Notes: a model not told the origin generated them from the letters alone. Positions 1-5,580 are shown, counted from the first letter of the stretch. The stretch: DNA of 6,031 nucleotides from Haloarculaceae archaeon (GCA_028274885.1 JAQCMX010000120.1:1-6031), one strand, 5' to 3'. Numbers and translations: made by a program.

Positions 1-84
1 TTGTGTAATAAGCGTACGGCCTTCACCCTCGGGGTCAAGCCCCGAGGCACTCGGCCTGCTCCGCCTGTAGAAATCGGTACTTAG
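1..84 (+). mobile_element. Possible 3' end of an IS200/IS605-type tnpB with omega-RNA scaffold (partial)
   Basis: Frame 1 is open from the window edge to a TAG at 82-84, giving a 27-residue tail (…RTAFTLGVKPRG…PPVEIGT). Inside it lies a strong GC-rich hairpin (27-47). An open C-terminal tail overlapping a CCCC/GGGG hairpin with a TCAAG-type loop resembles, from memory, the right ends of haloarchaeal IS200/IS605 elements, where the end of tnpB overlaps the omega-RNA scaffold. No zinc-ribbon or RuvC motif lies in the visible part, so the assignment rests on the tail and hairpin only. If correct, the element extends leftward out of the window and its right boundary, with the guide just beyond it, falls somewhere after about position 70. 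It could instead be the end of an unrelated gene or plain intergenic sequence. Confidence 0.35.
27..47 (+). repeat. Perfect 8-bp inverted repeat (GC hairpin)
   Basis: Arms CCTCGGGG (27-34) and CCCCGAGG (40-47) pair perfectly around the 5-nt loop TCAAG. It is compatible with a transposon right-end or omega-RNA hairpin. No T-run follows, so an intrinsic terminator is less likely. Confidence 0.8.
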
Positions 85-124
85 GATTTTCTCGAACCAT
101 TGGTCTGTGTTGAGTGTGAGGCTG

Positions 125-200
125 ATACTGTTGGCTGTACGTCTTTCAAGAATTTCGCCACCGGTGGCAAATATCGTAGATCAGTTACAGCCAGCAGTAT
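125..200. repeat. 76-bp imperfect palindrome with 15-bp arms and a 12-bp palindromic core
   Basis: The outer arms 125-139 (ATACTGTTGGCTGTA) and 186-200 (TACAGCCAGCAGTAT) are complementary at 14 of 15 positions; the single mismatch can be a G·U pair in one RNA strand. The core GCCACCGGTGGC (157-168) is a perfect palindrome. Arms and core share one centre of symmetry, between bases 162 and 163. Bases between arm and core pair only partly. The pentamer TGAGG occurs on both sides (117-121 and 200-204), which could be a short target duplication or chance. It could be a miniature element, a processing or termination structure for the leftward proS transcript, or part of a structured RNA. Confidence 0.7.
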
Positions 201-248
201 GAGGAATTTCAGATAGCCCTGTAAGTGGTGTTTTGAGACGCCTCTGAA

Positions 249-270
249 CCTTCGTAACCGGTTGCGAAGG
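249..270. repeat. 22-bp near-perfect palindrome
   Basis: Arms CCTTCG (249-254) and CGAAGG (265-270) flank the palindromic core AACCGGTT (256-263). The only break in symmetry is T255 against G264, a possible U·G pair in RNA. It lies about 110 nt beyond the proS stop codon, so it may be a 3'-end structure of the proS mRNA or a protein-binding dyad. There is no poly-U tract next to it. Confidence 0.65.
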
Positions 271-378
271 AAGCTCCGGAGGGCGAGAGCACCGGTAGAA
301 ATGCAGCGTTCGGCCTCCCCGTCTCGTCCGCGAAGCGCTACCGACCCGTCAGATAAACTGGCCGGTGAGCGACGGTTC

Positions 379-1839
379 TCAGTACGTCTTTGCGAAGTAC
401 GCGGTTTCCTCGGCGGCCTCGCCACAGATGGCACACTCCTCCTGGATCGGGTCCTCGTCGCGGTCGAGTGGGACCATCACGATTTCGGCGGCGATAGCCT
501 CCTTGATTGGGTCTTCACACCCCTCGTTGCCACACCAGCCACACTTGACGTAGCCGCCATGCTGGCCGATCGTGCCGAGGATTTCATCGCGACTCGTGGC
601 CTCACGGATTTCGCCTTGGAGGGTCGTTTCGGCGCTGGCGTACAGTTTGGCAAAGACGGTCTCGAGATGGCTCTCGACGGTTTCGACGGCACCCGCTCGC
701 TGTTCCGTCTCCGTTTCACCATCCGGTCGGTGGACGAGCGTGATCTCGTTTTCTTCGCGCTCGTTGGGCCCGATTTCGATCCGTACAGGCACGCCCTTGA
801 GCTCCCACTCGTTGTACTTGAACCCAGGATTCCGGTTCTCCCGGTCGTCCAGGTGAACGCGCACCCCGGCATCGGCCAGCTCGGTCTCGATTTCGACTGC
901 GTACTCCAGGATGTCGTTTTTGTTCTCATCCTGCCAGATGGGAACGATCACGACCTGTTCGGGGGCGACAGTCGGAGGAAGCACGAGCCCCTGGTCGTCG
1001 CTGTGGGTCATAAAGAGTGCCCCCATCGCGCGCCAGGACAGCCCCCATGAGGTGGTGTGAGCAATCTGCTCGTTTTCCCCTTCGTCGACGTATGTGATGT
1101 CGAACGCGTCCGCAAAGGAGGTCCCCAGGTAGTGAGAGGTCGCCCCCTGGACGCTCTTGCCGTCGGGCATCAACGCCTCGACAGTCGTTGTGGTGTGCGC
1201 ACCCGGGAACTTGTCGTGGGGCGGTTTCCGTCCGGTCAACGGTGGTATCGCCAGCACGTCCTCGTAGAGTCGCCGGTACTGATCTAACCGTGTCATCGTT
1301 TCGTCCCAGGCGTCCTCGCTGTCGGCGTGGGCCGTGTGGCCTTCCTGCCAGAGAAATTCTTTGGTCCGAAAGAACGGTTTCGTTTCGGTCGCTTCCCAGC
1401 GAACCACCGAACACCACTGGTTCAGGCGAAGCGGAAGATCGCGATGTGACCGGGTCCACTGTGACATAAACGGGGCGATAATCGACTCGCTCGTGGGCCG
1501 GACCGCAAGACGTTCCTCGAGTTCGTCGTACCCCCCTTCGGTGACCCACGCAACCTCGGGGTCGAACCCTTCGACGATATCTTTCTCACGTTCGAGGAAC
1601 CCCTCAGGGATGAACATCGGAAAGTAAGCGTTTTGAACGCCGGTGTCTTTGAACCAGCCGTCGAGGGAGCTTTGCATCCGTTCCCAGATAGAGTAGCCAC
1701 GAGGACGAGTGACGATGAACCCGCCCATCGGGGCGTAGTCTGCGAGTTCAGCCTTCTGTACCAGTTCAGCGTACCACTCACCTGTCTCGTACTCTTTTGA
1801 CCTCGTGATACCGAGCTCCTGGTCACTCTCGTCGCTCAT
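379..1839 (-). CDS. proS: Prolyl-tRNA synthetase, archaeal/eukaryotic type
   Basis: This 486-residue class II aminoacyl-tRNA synthetase charges tRNA-Pro with proline in the cytoplasm. Visible landmarks: the dimer-interface motif 1 region near residues 66-78 (…AYFPMFIP), the TSE loop in RPTSESI (114-120), motif 2 as FRTKEFLWQEGHTAH (157-171), and motif 3 in the stretch GLSWRAMGALFM…GLVLPP (266-289). An anticodon-binding domain follows from about residue 290. The C-terminal domain carries a Cys zinc-site pattern (C433, C436, C441, C469, C472), and the chain ends in tyrosine (…AKTY). All three features fit the archaeal/eukaryotic form, and there is no bacterial editing insertion. The start MSDESDQELG is acidic and is supported by a TATA-like box 25-29 nt upstream with no Shine-Dalgarno, indicating a leaderless mRNA. 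Length is normal for the family and nothing appears broken. Confidence 0.97.
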   Translation of the reverse strand: MSDESDQELGITRSKEYETGEWYAELVQKAELADYAPMGGFIVTRPRGYSIWERMQSSLDGWFKDTGVQNAYFPMFIPEGFLEREKDIVEGFDPEVAWVTEGGYDELEERLAVRPTSESIIAPFMSQWTRSHRDLPLRLNQWCSVVRWEATETKPFFRTKEFLWQEGHTAHADSEDAWDETMTRLDQYRRLYEDVLAIPPLTGRKPPHDKFPGAHTTTTVEALMPDGKSVQGATSHYLGTSFADAFDITYVDEGENEQIAHTTSWGLSWRAMGALFMTHSDDQGLVLPPTVAPEQVVIVPIWQDENKNDILEYAVEIETELADAGVRVHLDDRENRNPGFKYNEWELKGVPVRIEIGPNEREENEITLVHRPDGETETEQRAGAVETVESHLETVFAKLYASAETTLQGEIREATSRDEILGTIGQHGGYVKCGWCGNEGCEDPIKEAIAAEIVMVPLDRDEDPIQEECAICGEAAEETAYFAKTY

Positions 1840-1862
1840 TGTTTGTCAGTGCGAGAGCAACC

Positions 1863-1869
1863 CATAAAC
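1863..1869 (-). promoter_or_regulatory. TATA-like box of proS
   Basis: On the minus strand GTTTATG lies about 25-29 nt upstream of the proS ATG, so transcription would start at or very near the A of the start codon. This is the usual haloarchaeal leaderless arrangement. Confidence 0.5.
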
Positions 1870-1896
1870 ACGCTACGTTTGTCGACCGGAACCGAC

Positions 1897-1933
1897 CGCA
1901 GAACGCCTTCGAAGATCTGATAAAAAGAACAAC
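1897..1933 (+). repeat. 37-nt element, left copy (upstream of the small ORF, beside proS promoter)
   Basis: It starts CGCAGAAC (1897-1904), then GCCTTCG (1905-1911), and ends GATAAAAAGAACAAC (1919-1933). An inverted copy of the same length lies at 2656-2692. The two match at 26 of 37 positions without gaps; the first 8 bases and 14 of the last 15 are the same, and the GCCTTCG block is shifted by 3 nt. Within each copy AGAAC occurs twice, 26 nt apart. The AT-rich part could act as the TATA region for the rightward ORF at 1989, with an mRNA start near 1945-1950. The outer end is about 30 nt from the proS TATA box. Confidence 0.75.
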
Positions 1934-1977
1934 TGCTATCAAGGTCCACCATCTGGTTCAACGAACGCCTGGGTACC

Positions 1978-1982
1978 GAGGT
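1978..1982 (+). promoter_or_regulatory. Shine-Dalgarno for the 52-codon ORF
   Basis: GAGGT is spaced 6 nt from the ATG at 1989. This decides the start at 1989 rather than the in-frame ATG at 1839, which would overlap the divergent proS start. Confidence 0.45.
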
Positions 1983-1988
1983 ATCAGG

Positions 1989-2147
1989 ATGAGCGAGACG
2001 CAGCCACCGACCTACCGCGATGTCCCTGACCTGATCCCTGCACGACTGTTCGTTCTCCGGCGCATCGACGCCGGAACAACGCAGGCACCGACTGTTCCGT
2101 GGTGGGGCCGAGAATACGTAACGACCGAGAGCCTGATGAGATCGTAG
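1989..2147 (+). CDS. Small protein of unknown function (52 aa)
   Basis: I do not recognise this protein. It begins MSETQPPTYRDVPDLIPAR and contains the hydrophobic/basic stretch LFVLRRIDAG and the motif PWWGREYVT. There is no signal peptide, membrane segment or Cys pair. Support for a real gene: a GAGGT ribosome site 6 nt upstream, a typical haloarchaeal MSET-type N-terminus, G/C at roughly two thirds of third positions, and a neat fit between the proS promoter and the convergent gene whose stop is 8 nt away. An in-frame extension upstream to 1839 is unlikely because it would run into the proS start and promoter. The 37-nt element upstream is shared, inverted, with the convergent neighbour, so the two may be expressed together. 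It could still be a chance ORF. Confidence 0.5.
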   Translation: MSETQPPTYRDVPDLIPARLFVLRRIDAGTTQAPTVPWWGREYVTTESLMRS

Positions 2148-2155
2148 CTTGTGAT

Positions 2156-2632
2156 TCACTCGACAGTGAACCGACTCGGACCCGCAGTCCAGTTCCACCC
2201 GGGCAGACGTGTCTGGAAGCCAGCGGCAAGCGCACTGTCGAGATCGTCCGCGCCAGCATCCTCGCCCTCGTGGACCTGGCTGTCGGTGTAGTGAAAGGTC
2301 GCTTCCCCGAGCATCCGGAGTGGTTGTTGTCCGGCGATCATACCGGCCAGTTCTCGCCCGAGCAGTTCGTCGATAACGAACCCGGGGTAGTCTTCGACGA
2401 CATCCAGATCCCGCAGGAGCATTACAAGCGTTGCCACGTTGAGACCGAGGTCACCATCTGCAAAGACCGAATCGACCGCAGTCCGGTACTGTGGTTCCGT
2501 AACAGGATCGACAGACGTGTCAAACACCGATCCGAGATCCTCCCGGACCTCGTTTATGATCCCGGTAATTCGTTCGGCCCGTCCGTGGATCCACTCGTGT
2601 TCCTCGATCACTCTCTGTTCGGTAACGTGCAT
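2156..2632 (-). CDS. Haloarchaeal protein of unknown function (158 aa)
   Basis: This is a cytoplasmic, acidic protein of unknown function. The N-terminal half looks helical (MHVTEQRVIEEHEWIHGRAE, then IINEVREDLGSVF), with a second helical stretch LNVATLVMLLRDLDVVEDYPG near residues 64-84 and a C-terminal tail with GWNWTAGPSRF. There is no signal peptide, clear membrane segment, Cys cluster or catalytic motif that I recognise. It may belong to a haloarchaea-restricted DUF family (possibly DUF5788; from memory, unverified). I start it at the ATG at 2632 because the frame upstream to 2725 adds a basic, Cys-containing segment that overlaps the aCPSF1 promoter. GGAG lies only 2 nt before this ATG, so a very short leader is more likely than Shine-Dalgarno use. 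The inverted 37-nt element ends 23 nt upstream and supplies the only AT-rich promoter-like stretch. Confidence 0.82.
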   Translation of the reverse strand: MHVTEQRVIEEHEWIHGRAERITGIINEVREDLGSVFDTSVDPVTEPQYRTAVDSVFADGDLGLNVATLVMLLRDLDVVEDYPGFVIDELLGRELAGMIAGQQPLRMLGEATFHYTDSQVHEGEDAGADDLDSALAAGFQTRLPGWNWTAGPSRFTVE

Positions 2633-2655
2633 ATCTCCAGGAGAATCCCACGCGG

Positions 2656-2692
2656 GTTGTTCTTTTTGTCTGTACGAAGGCGTTGTTCTGCG
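2656..2692 (-). repeat. 37-nt element, right (inverted) copy
   Basis: Read on the minus strand it begins CGCAGAACAAC, continues GCCTTCG, and ends GACAAAAAGAACAAC, 23 nt before the ATG at 2632. It mirrors the element at 1897-1933. AGAACAAC occurs twice in this copy, 26 nt apart. Its AAAAAG stretch is centred about 32 nt upstream of the ATG, suitable for a TATA region giving a leader of a few bases. Its outer end is only about 12 nt from the rightward TATA box of aCPSF1, so a bound protein could also affect that gene. Confidence 0.75.
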
Positions 2693-2703
2693 TATTGCGA
2701 AGG

Positions 2704-2712
2704 CTTTTATAC
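2704..2712 (+). promoter_or_regulatory. TATA box upstream of the aCPSF1 leader
   Basis: CTTTTATAC is preceded by the purine-rich GCGAAGG, a plausible BRE. Transcription would start about 25-27 nt downstream, close to the ATG at 2734. It is the best promoter-like box before aCPSF1; none lies 25-30 nt before its own ATG at 2887. Confidence 0.6.
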
Positions 2713-2733
2713 AGTTCATCATCAAATCAAATC

Positions 2734-2883
2734 ATGGTCGCTTTTCCAGGCATCAGCCTGGAAGCACGTACCGCCGCAAGCGGTATCACACAATCCGAGA
2801 ATGACTGGTCCTACTGGTACGTCCAGCGTCGAGTTGACGCGGCAACCGGAGTGCCAACGCGGACCAGAGGACGATATTTTTGA
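2734..2883 (+). CDS. Upstream ORF / possible leader peptide (49 aa) before aCPSF1
   Basis: The ATG lies about 27 nt after the TATA box, so it would be a leaderless start at the mRNA 5' end. The frame ends at TGA 2881-2883, 3 nt before the aCPSF1 ATG, and is the same frame: only TGA-GCT separates the two. The peptide starts MVAFPGISLEARTAAS and has the aromatic run WSYWY at residues 25-29. It is Arg-rich and not acidic, with only about 58% G/C at third positions, so it does not look like a normal haloarchaeal protein. Its more likely role is a translated leader that feeds ribosomes to the aCPSF1 start by stop-restart coupling. It may also be untranslated leader that happens to be open. Confidence 0.35.
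   Translation: MVAFPGISLEARTAASGITQSENDWSYWYVQRRVDAATGVPTRTRGRYF
2744..2763 (+). promoter_or_regulatory. Leader stem-loop 1
   Basis: Arms TTCCAGG (2744-2750) and CCTGGAA (2757-2763) form a perfect 7-bp stem with a 6-nt loop, beginning about 10 nt after the likely transcription start of the aCPSF1 mRNA. Confidence 0.55.
2769..2785 (+). promoter_or_regulatory. Leader stem-loop 2
   Basis: Arms TACCGC (2769-2774) and GCGGTA (2780-2785) form a perfect 6-bp stem with loop CGCAA, extendable by a G·U pair. It follows stem-loop 1 after 5 nt. Confidence 0.5.
2826..2840 (+). promoter_or_regulatory. Leader stem-loop 3
   Basis: Arms GCGTC (2826-2830) and GACGC (2836-2840) flank loop GAGTT. It lies just after the Trp/Tyr codons (2806-2820) of the upstream ORF. 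A weaker alternative stem, CTGG/CCAG (2814-2826), overlaps its first base, so the two would compete. Confidence 0.4.
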
Positions 2884-2886
2884 GCT

Positions 2887-4806
2887 ATGAGTACGGTAGA
2901 CAAGCAACTCGAGGAGATGCAAGCAGAGATCGAAAACGAAGTTCCACCTGACATCTCGATCACCGAGGTGAAATACGAAGGGCCGGAGTTAGTCGTGTAC
3001 ACACGCGACCCAAAGCGGTTCGCCAGCGACGGGGACCTCGTGCGCCGGCTCGCCTCCCAACTCCGCAAGCGGATCACGGTTCGTCCGGATCCCGCTGTCC
3101 TTTCCAAGCCGGATTCGGCCCGCGAGACGGTGCTAAATGTGATCCCCGAGGAAGCCGGGATCACCGACCTCGATTTCCACATCGACACCGGTGAGGTGGT
3201 GATCGAAGCCCAGAAACCCGGGATGGTCATCGGTCGCCACGGCTCGACCCTCCGTGAGATCACACAGGCCGTCGGCTGGACCCCCGAGGTCGTCCGGACA
3301 CCTCCGATCGAATCGTCCACAGTGAACAATGTCAGAAACTTCTTAAAACAGGAACGTGACGAGCGACGGGACGTTCTCGAACGGATCGGCAGGCAGATCC
3401 ACCGCGAACAGCTCTCCGATGACGAGTGGGTCCGGATCACCACCCTCGGCTGTTGCCGGGAGGTCGGCCGGGCGTCGTTTATTATCTCGACACCGGAGAC
3501 GCGGGTACTCATAGACTGTGGTGACAAGCCCGGTGCGGAGGACGAGGTGCCGTATCTACAGGTCCCCGAAGCGCTCGGATCCGGCGCCAACTCAATCGAC
3601 GCAGTCGTGTTGACCCACGCCCATCTGGACCACTCGGCACTCATTCCATTGCTCTTCAAATACGGGTACGACGGGCCAATATACACGACAGAACCGACGC
3701 GCGATCTGATGGGGCTTTTGACACTGGATTATCTGGACGTGGCGGCAAAGGAAGGCCGAGCACCACCCTACGAATCAGAGATGGTCCGTGACGCGATCAA
3801 ACACACCATCCCGCTCGAATACGGCGACGTGACCGACATCGCTCCTGATATCAAGCTGACACTCCACAATGCCGGTCATATTCTTGGATCCGCTATCGCG
3901 CACTTTCACATCGGGGATGGGCTCTACAACATTGCCTTTTCAGGTGATATTCACTACGACGATACCCGCCTGTTCAACGGCGCGGTCAACGAATTCCCGC
4001 GGGTCGAGACGCTGGTCCTGGAGTCGACCTACGGCGGGCGCAACGACTACCAGACCGACCAGACAGACTCCGAACGGAAACTCATCCACACCATCAAAAA
4101 CACCCTCGATAGGGGTGGAGACGTGCTCGTTCCTGCCTTCGCGGTGGGCCGGTCACAGGAGATTATGCTCGTTTTGGAGGAGGCAATGCGGGAGGGGGAT
4201 CTGCCGGAGGTCCCGGTACATCTTGATGGCATGATCTGGGAAGCCACCGCGATTCACACGACCTACCCGGAGTACCTCCGAGACGACCTGCGTGAGCGCA
4301 TCTTCCACGACGACGCTAATCCGTTCCTCTCCGAACAGTTCAACCACATCGACGGCGGCGAAGATGAGCGACGGGAGGTCGCCGACGGTGAGCCGTGTAT
4401 CGTTCTTTCGACCTCGGGGATGATGGAAGGCGGTCCGATCCTGTCGTGGATCGAACACCTCGGGACGGATCCGGACTCGTCGCTCGTGTTTGTCGGCTAT
4501 CAGGCACAGGGAACCCTGGGCCGACGGATCCAAAACGGGTGGGACGAGATCCCGATCGGAAACGGCGGCGGTCGTCAGAACACGCTCAGCCTCGACATGG
4601 ATGTCGAGACGGTCGATGGGTTCTCGGGACACGCTGACAGACAGGGGTTAGAGAACTTTGTGCGGACGATGAACCCCCGTCCAGAGAAGGTGCTTTGTGT
4701 TCACGGCGACGAGTCCTCGACGCAGGATCTCTCCTCGGCACTGTACCACGAATTCAACATGCGAACGTTCGCACCGAAGAACCTGGAGACGTTTCGCTTC
4801 GTGTGA
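2887..4806 (+). CDS. fttA: aCPSF1/FttA: KH-domain beta-CASP ribonuclease and transcription termination factor
   Basis: This 639-residue archaeal CPSF-like zinc nuclease cuts RNA and acts as the general transcription termination factor in archaea (established for FttA/aCPSF1 in Thermococcus and Methanococcus). The N-terminal region (about 1-145) holds the KH part, with the GXXG loop GRHG at 116-119. The metallo-beta-lactamase domain follows, with HAHLDH at 244-249, GHILGSA with H331, and FSGD with D354. The beta-CASP part includes E379 in LESTYGG, H582 in GFSGHAD and H606 in VHGDE. All the expected metal and catalytic residues are present and the length is usual, so the enzyme should be active. 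The start MSTVDKQLEEMQ fits the family from memory. There is no well-placed Shine-Dalgarno (GAGG is 16 nt away) and no TATA box at leaderless distance. Translation may therefore depend on the upstream leader, whose ORF stops 3 nt before. arfC follows in the same direction after 111 nt. Confidence 0.97.
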   Translation: MSTVDKQLEEMQAEIENEVPPDISITEVKYEGPELVVYTRDPKRFASDGDLVRRLASQLRKRITVRPDPAVLSKPDSARETVLNVIPEEAGITDLDFHIDTGEVVIEAQKPGMVIGRHGSTLREITQAVGWTPEVVRTPPIESSTVNNVRNFLKQERDERRDVLERIGRQIHREQLSDDEWVRITTLGCCREVGRASFIISTPETRVLIDCGDKPGAEDEVPYLQVPEALGSGANSIDAVVLTHAHLDHSALIPLLFKYGYDGPIYTTEPTRDLMGLLTLDYLDVAAKEGRAPPYESEMVRDAIKHTIPLEYGDVTDIAPDIKLTLHNAGHILGSAIAHFHIGDGLYNIAFSGDIHYDDTRLFNGAVNEFPRVETLVLESTYGGRNDYQTDQTDSERKLIHTIKNTLDRGGDVLVPAFAVGRSQEIMLVLEEAMREGDLPEVPVHLDGMIWEATAIHTTYPEYLRDDLRERIFHDDANPFLSEQFNHIDGGEDERREVADGEPCIVLSTSGMMEGGPILSWIEHLGTDPDSSLVFVGYQAQGTLGRRIQNGWDEIPIGNGGGRQNTLSLDMDVETVDGFSGHADRQGLENFVRTMNPRPEKVLCVHGDESSTQDLSSALYHEFNMRTFAPKNLETFRFV

Positions 4807-4840
4807 GGCCACTGTCAAGCCCCCGTCTCACATCTTTCCG
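4802..4840 (+). terminator. Candidate 3'-end structure of the aCPSF1 mRNA
   Basis: TGTGAG (4802-4807, containing the stop codon) pairs with CTCACA (4827-4832) across a 19-nt loop and is followed by the pyrimidine run TCTTTCC. The stem is short and the T content modest, so this is only a weak terminator candidate. A second small dyad, CTGGG/CCCAG, lies at 4851-4862. Confidence 0.2.
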
Positions 4841-4917
4841 TCACGACAGACTGGGTCCCCAGGCGATTCAAACGCGTGATCGAAAGTGGTATTTCCCGTC
4901 TCCTCCGACCGCTGTGT

Positions 4918-5580
4918 ATGCATGTCGTCGTCAACGTGGCGGTCAGTGCCGACGGCAAACTCTCGTCCCGAAACCGGGAACAGATCGAGATTAGCGGACA
5001 GGACGATTTTGCTCGGGTCGACAGGCTACGGGCGGAAAGCGATGCTGTCATGGTCGGTATCGGGACCGTACTTTCCGACGACCCTTCGCTGTCCATCGAC
5101 CGTCCGAGGTTGCGCGAGCGCCGACGGGACCGGGGTGACCCGCCACAGCCCGCACGCGTGATTGCCGACTCGGAGATCCGGATACCGCACGACTCCACAG
5201 TCTTAGACGAGACAGCCAAAACCTTTCTACTGGCGAGCGAGGCAGCGTCTGAGGGGTCTCTCAATCAGATGCAAAGCCTCGGGGCACGCGTGATAACTGC
5301 CGGCGACAACCGGGTCGACCTGGCAGTCGCCTTCGAGCAACTCGACGCTGCGGGCGTCGACCAGTTGCTGGTCGAGGGGGGCGGCGAGATCATCTTCTCG
5401 CTTTTCGAGTCGGGACTCGTCGACGAACTATCAGTGTTTGTGGGGCCGCTGGTCATCGGCGGGCGTGGCGCTCCAACCCTGGCTGACGGTGAGGGATTTG
5501 TCTCTGACTTTCCGGAACTCGTGCTAACGGACGTTCGGCGAGTCGACGACGGCGCAGTTCTCCGGTACGAGTGTGGGTAA
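4918..5580 (+). CDS. arfC: 2,5-diamino-6-(ribosylamino)-4(3H)-pyrimidinone 5'-phosphate reductase (riboflavin pathway)
   Basis: This 220-residue NAD(P)H-dependent reductase reduces the ribosyl side chain of the diaminopyrimidinone phosphate to the ribityl form. That is a step in archaeal riboflavin synthesis, and so also of FAD and the F420 deazaflavin. It has the RibD C-terminal/DHFR-like fold signatures: N-terminal VVNVAVSADGKLSS (4-17), the SDAVMVGIGTVLSDDPSL block (41-58), and LLVEGGGEII (150-159) with the glycine-rich cofactor loop, followed by FESGLVDELSVFVGPLVIGG. There is no deaminase domain, as expected for the archaeal stand-alone enzyme. I use the ATG at 4918, because the longer frame from GTG 4876 adds a basic 14-residue segment before the conserved strand. 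A weak AT-rich stretch (GGTATTTC) about 27 nt upstream could serve as a leaderless promoter. Otherwise it is read through from aCPSF1. The next gene converges, with 13 nt between. Confidence 0.93.
   Translation: MHVVVNVAVSADGKLSSRNREQIEISGQDDFARVDRLRAESDAVMVGIGTVLSDDPSLSIDRPRLRERRRDRGDPPQPARVIADSEIRIPHDSTVLDETAKTFLLASEAASEGSLNQMQSLGARVITAGDNRVDLAVAFEQLDAAGVDQLLVEGGGEIIFSLFESGLVDELSVFVGPLVIGGRGAPTLADGEGFVSDFPELVLTDVRRVDDGAVLRYECG

Larger units (their letters stand above)
85..378. other. Gene-free stretch downstream of proS
   Basis: I see no convincing gene here. A leftward frame (434-81) runs through it, but it is an out-of-frame extension of the proS antisense region, and its translation is basic and low in complexity, unlike haloarchaeal proteins. 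The 85-240 part is visibly more AT-rich than the genes around it. The stretch carries the two dyad symmetries listed separately. No cloverleaf-like arms for a tRNA were found. Confidence 0.55.

Noticed and set aside
81..434. Leftward 117-codon frame across the proS 3' end
   Set aside because: It overlaps proS out of frame, is basic and Ser/Arg-rich, and has no start signals.
262..1050. Rightward 262-codon frame opposite proS
   Set aside because: Mirror frame of a well-supported gene in GC-rich DNA; no ribosome site, promoter or recognisable motif.
2633..2725. Longer N-terminus for the 158-aa protein
   Set aside because: The added residues are basic and Cys-containing, and would place the start inside the divergent TATA region and beyond the 37-nt element.
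2099..2890. Rightward 263-codon frame opposite the 158-aa gene
   Set aside because: It runs across both small genes, the 37-nt element and the aCPSF1 promoter, and its Arg/Pro-rich translation looks non-coding.
2811..3686. Leftward 291-codon frame opposite aCPSF1
   Set aside because: Ser/Arg-rich shadow of the KH and nuclease domain codons; no supporting signals.
4876..4917. GTG start for the arfC product
   Set aside because: It adds 14 non-conserved basic residues before the family's usual N-terminal strand; the ATG at 4918 fits the family better.
4807..4917. Riboflavin-type riboswitch before arfC
   Set aside because: Only 111 nt, with two tiny dyads and no FMN-element-like conserved blocks.
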